This document shows, piece by piece, positions 32,789-34,438 of a DNA stretch of 34,438 nucleotides. A program made the position numbers and the translations under genes. The notes beneath the pieces were generated by a model that saw only the letters and a program-made list of their open reading frames with translations, searched no databases and was not told the origin of the DNA. Positions within the stretch are counted from its first letter, which is position 1; the number at the start of each line of letters is the position of its first letter. The stretch is from Rhodopila sp. (GTDB lineage Bacteria > Pseudomonadota > Alphaproteobacteria > Acetobacterales > Acetobacteraceae), in contig JANXLQ010000174.1 in the NCBI GenBank assembly GCA_025355085.1, forward strand, positions 1-34,438. The letters are read 5' to 3'.

Positions 32789-34042
32789 ATGCCACGCATG
32801 GCACAGACAAACCAACGCATCGACGGCAAACGCCTCTGGGACTCCCTGATGGGATTCGCCGAGATCGGGGCAACCCCAAAAGGCGGCGTGCGCCGCCTGA
32901 CGCTGACTGATGTGGACAAGCGCGGCCGCGAACGGTTCCGCACCGAATGCGAGGCGATGGGCCTGACTGTCCGGGTGGACGCGATCGGCAACATGTTCGC
33001 CCGCCGCGCGGGCCGCGATCCGGCCCGGTTGCCCGTGCTGTTCGGCAGCCATCTGGACAGTCAACCGAGCGGCGGCAAGTTCGATGGCGCGCTGGGGGTG
33101 ATCGCGGGGATGGAGGTGATGCGCAGCCTCAACGACCTGGGCATTGTCACCGACGCCCCGCTGGAACTGATCAACTGGACGGACGAGGAAGGCAGCCGTT
33201 TCGGCCACAGCCTGATGGGATCGGGCGTGTGGGCCGGGGTGTTCGGGTTGGAGAAGGCGTACGGCCTGAAGGACACGGACGGCGTGACAGTCGAAACCGC
33301 GCTGGACGAGATCGGTTTCCGCGGGCCGGAACCGGCCGTTCCGTTCGCCGCCGACGCGTATTTCGAACTGCATATCGAGCAGGGGCCGATCCTGGAGCGC
33401 GAGGGCAAGCAGATTGGCATCGTTACCGGCGCGCAATCTCAGGTCTGGTACGATGCGGTGACGATCGGCCAGGACAGCCATGCCGGCACTACTCCGCCGT
33501 CCACCCGCAAGGACGCGCTGGTTTGCGCCGCCAGGATTATCGACCTCGTGGACCGGATGATGCGGGCGCGGGGGGAGGACGGGCGCGGCACGGTCGGGCA
33601 GTTGCTGGTGGCACCCAACAGCCGCAATGTGGTGCCGGGGGAGGTTCGTTTCTCGGTCGAATTCCGGCACCCCAGCGATGCCGAGGTGGCTGTGCTGGAT
33701 GCAGAGTTTCCCCCCGCCGCGCAGGCCATCGCCGACGCGTGCGGGATTAAGCTGGAACTGACGACGCTGTTCAAGATTCCCGCGCAGCCGTTCGATACGT
33801 CGTGCGTCGATCTGGTGCGCCAGGGTGCGGCGAAACTTGGTTACAGCACCCGCGAGATCGTCTCCGGCGCAGGACATGATGCCGTTTATGTCGCTCGGCA
33901 TATTCCGACGGCGATGATCTTTACGCCGTGCAAGGATGGGCTGTCGCACAACGAAGCCGAAAGCATCGAGCCGGAGGAAGCCGAGGCGGGGTGTCAGGTT
34001 TTGTTCGAGGCGGTGGTGGCGCGGGCAAACCGGGGTTTGTGA
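32789..34042 (+). CDS. M20-family Zn hydrolase, N-carbamoyl-L-amino acid hydrolase-like
   Basis: Predicted 417-residue binuclear zinc enzyme of the allantoate amidohydrolase/beta-ureidopropionase/carbamoylase group. Metal residues are seen in LFGSHLDSQPSGGKFDG (His88, Asp99), NWTDEEGSRFG (Glu133/134), FELHIEQGP (His195) and GLSHNEAES (His387). It would hydrolyse a ureido or carbamoyl bond. The frame opens at 32486, but the start is near 32789; ATG at 32798 is an alternative. The adjacent aldolase is transcribed away from it. Confidence 0.9.
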   Translation: MPRMAQTNQRIDGKRLWDSLMGFAEIGATPKGGVRRLTLTDVDKRGRERFRTECEAMGLTVRVDAIGNMFARRAGRDPARLPVLFGSHLDSQPSGGKFDGALGVIAGMEVMRSLNDLGIVTDAPLELINWTDEEGSRFGHSLMGSGVWAGVFGLEKAYGLKDTDGVTVETALDEIGFRGPEPAVPFAADAYFELHIEQGPILEREGKQIGIVTGAQSQVWYDAVTIGQDSHAGTTPPSTRKDALVCAARIIDLVDRMMRARGEDGRGTVGQLLVAPNSRNVVPGEVRFSVEFRHPSDAEVAVLDAEFPPAAQAIADACGIKLELTTLFKIPAQPFDTSCVDLVRQGAAKLGYSTREIVSGAGHDAVYVARHIPTAMIFTPCKDGLSHNEAESIEPEEAEAGCQVLFEAVVARANRGL

Positions 34043-34199
34043 GGCAGGTGGACGCTGGTGCCTCCGTGAGTTGACGCACCGGATCAGACCGATTTGACGC
34101 TATAGGTGGATTTGCGGCCGTGCGGTCCCGGACAACAGCCACTAAGGCGGCAGGTATCGCGCGCCGGGTTGATGGGGCGGCCACGCGCCAAACCAGGAC
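34043..34199. other. Non-coding end of window, first part
   Basis: After the hydrolase stop, GAGGCA (34041-34046) and TGCCTC (34059-34064) form a weak 6-bp stem with no T-run, a possible terminator. Nothing else is recognisable. Confidence 0.3.
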
Positions 34200-34433
34200 T
34201 CATACCGCCCTCCCGGGACGTTCGCGATCGTTCGCAGGCAAGTGCCGCCCCTCCAAACGCGATTTGGCCAAACGCGATCCGGCCATTGCTTCGCGCACAA
34301 CCGCGCCCATACCCGCTTTACTCAATCCTCTCGACCCCTGGTTCCAGGGTTGCTCGCTCAACCACGTCTCAAAAGCCGCACCATGAGAATTCATCTCATT
34401 TTCTGAGACATTCTCCTCAATCCTCTGGTCCAC
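34200..34433 (-). CDS. Possible small protein, maybe running off the window
   Basis: A 77-residue frame begins at GTG 34433 (or ATG 34394) and includes FETWLSEQPWNQGSRGLSKA and REAMAGSRLAKSRLEGRHLP, which reads like a real soluble polypeptide with basic helices, but no family was recognised. The frame is still open at the window edge, so the true start may lie beyond it. No firm ribosome site was seen. It is convergent with the M20 hydrolase gene. Confidence 0.4.
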   Translation of the reverse strand: MDQRIEENVSENEMNSHGAAFETWLSEQPWNQGSRGLSKAGMGAVVREAMAGSRLAKSRLEGRHLPANDRERPGRAV

Positions 34434-34438
34434 ACCAG

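Noticed and set aside
34120-34386. 88-residue plus-strand ORF at the window end
   Set aside because: Shadow of the minus-strand frame; low-complexity and without a ribosome site.

Overview
The window is high-GC DNA from an alphaproteobacterium, most likely of the order Rhodospirillales and plausibly Acetobacteraceae. The signs are the TrcR/DUF1013 regulator, DUF1192 and DUF465 small proteins, an L31 of alphaproteobacterial type, a hopanoid-type RND transporter (HpnN), a ROSE-like leader on an hsp20 gene, and short dispersed hairpins ending in CATGACG. No rRNA, tRNA, CRISPR array, insertion sequence or phage gene was recognised. The family-level placement is inference.

Layout. 1-6.6 kb: hairpin repeats, an amidase, a convergent quinone oxidoreductase, then an SNF2 helicase/SWIM zinc-finger pair. 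7.1-11.5 kb: a housekeeping block with purE-purK, two divergent DUF465 genes, trcR, a DUF1192 gene, hsp20 and rpmE. 11.6-14.9 kb: an HpnN-like transporter with two small exported proteins. 14.9-21.2 kb: an arginase-family ureohydrolase, about 1.1 kb of repeat-rich non-coding DNA, and a tight three-gene operon (type-B carboxylesterase, phosphotriesterase-like lactonase, GMC oxidoreductase) that looks like a catabolic route for an ester, lactone or alcohol. 21.4-25.5 kb: a stress protein behind a decayed KGG-repeat gene, an MFS exporter coupled to a YceI protein, and a flavin reductase. 25.6-28.0 kb: an orphan branched-chain amino acid binding protein and a luciferase-like monooxygenase.

28.0-30.7 kb is a toxin-antitoxin graveyard: an intact DUF1778 antitoxin beside a truncated GNAT toxin stub, a frameshifted HigA antitoxin, a frameshifted MNT/HEPN pair, and one intact PIN-toxin/antitoxin pair preceded by two perfect 15-bp inverted repeats that share a half-site. 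30.7-34.0 kb holds a minus-strand class II aldolase, a lipoprotein and an EamA exporter in one tight run, divergent from an M20-family N-carbamoyl amino acid hydrolase-like enzyme. The last 400 bases hold one weak small ORF.

The most unusual material is non-coding or broken: a CTTC-loop hairpin family with compensatory stem changes, the ROSE-like leader, the paired palindromes, and five decayed stress or toxin-antitoxin genes reconstructed by reading across frames. All family assignments come from reading motifs; no database search was run.
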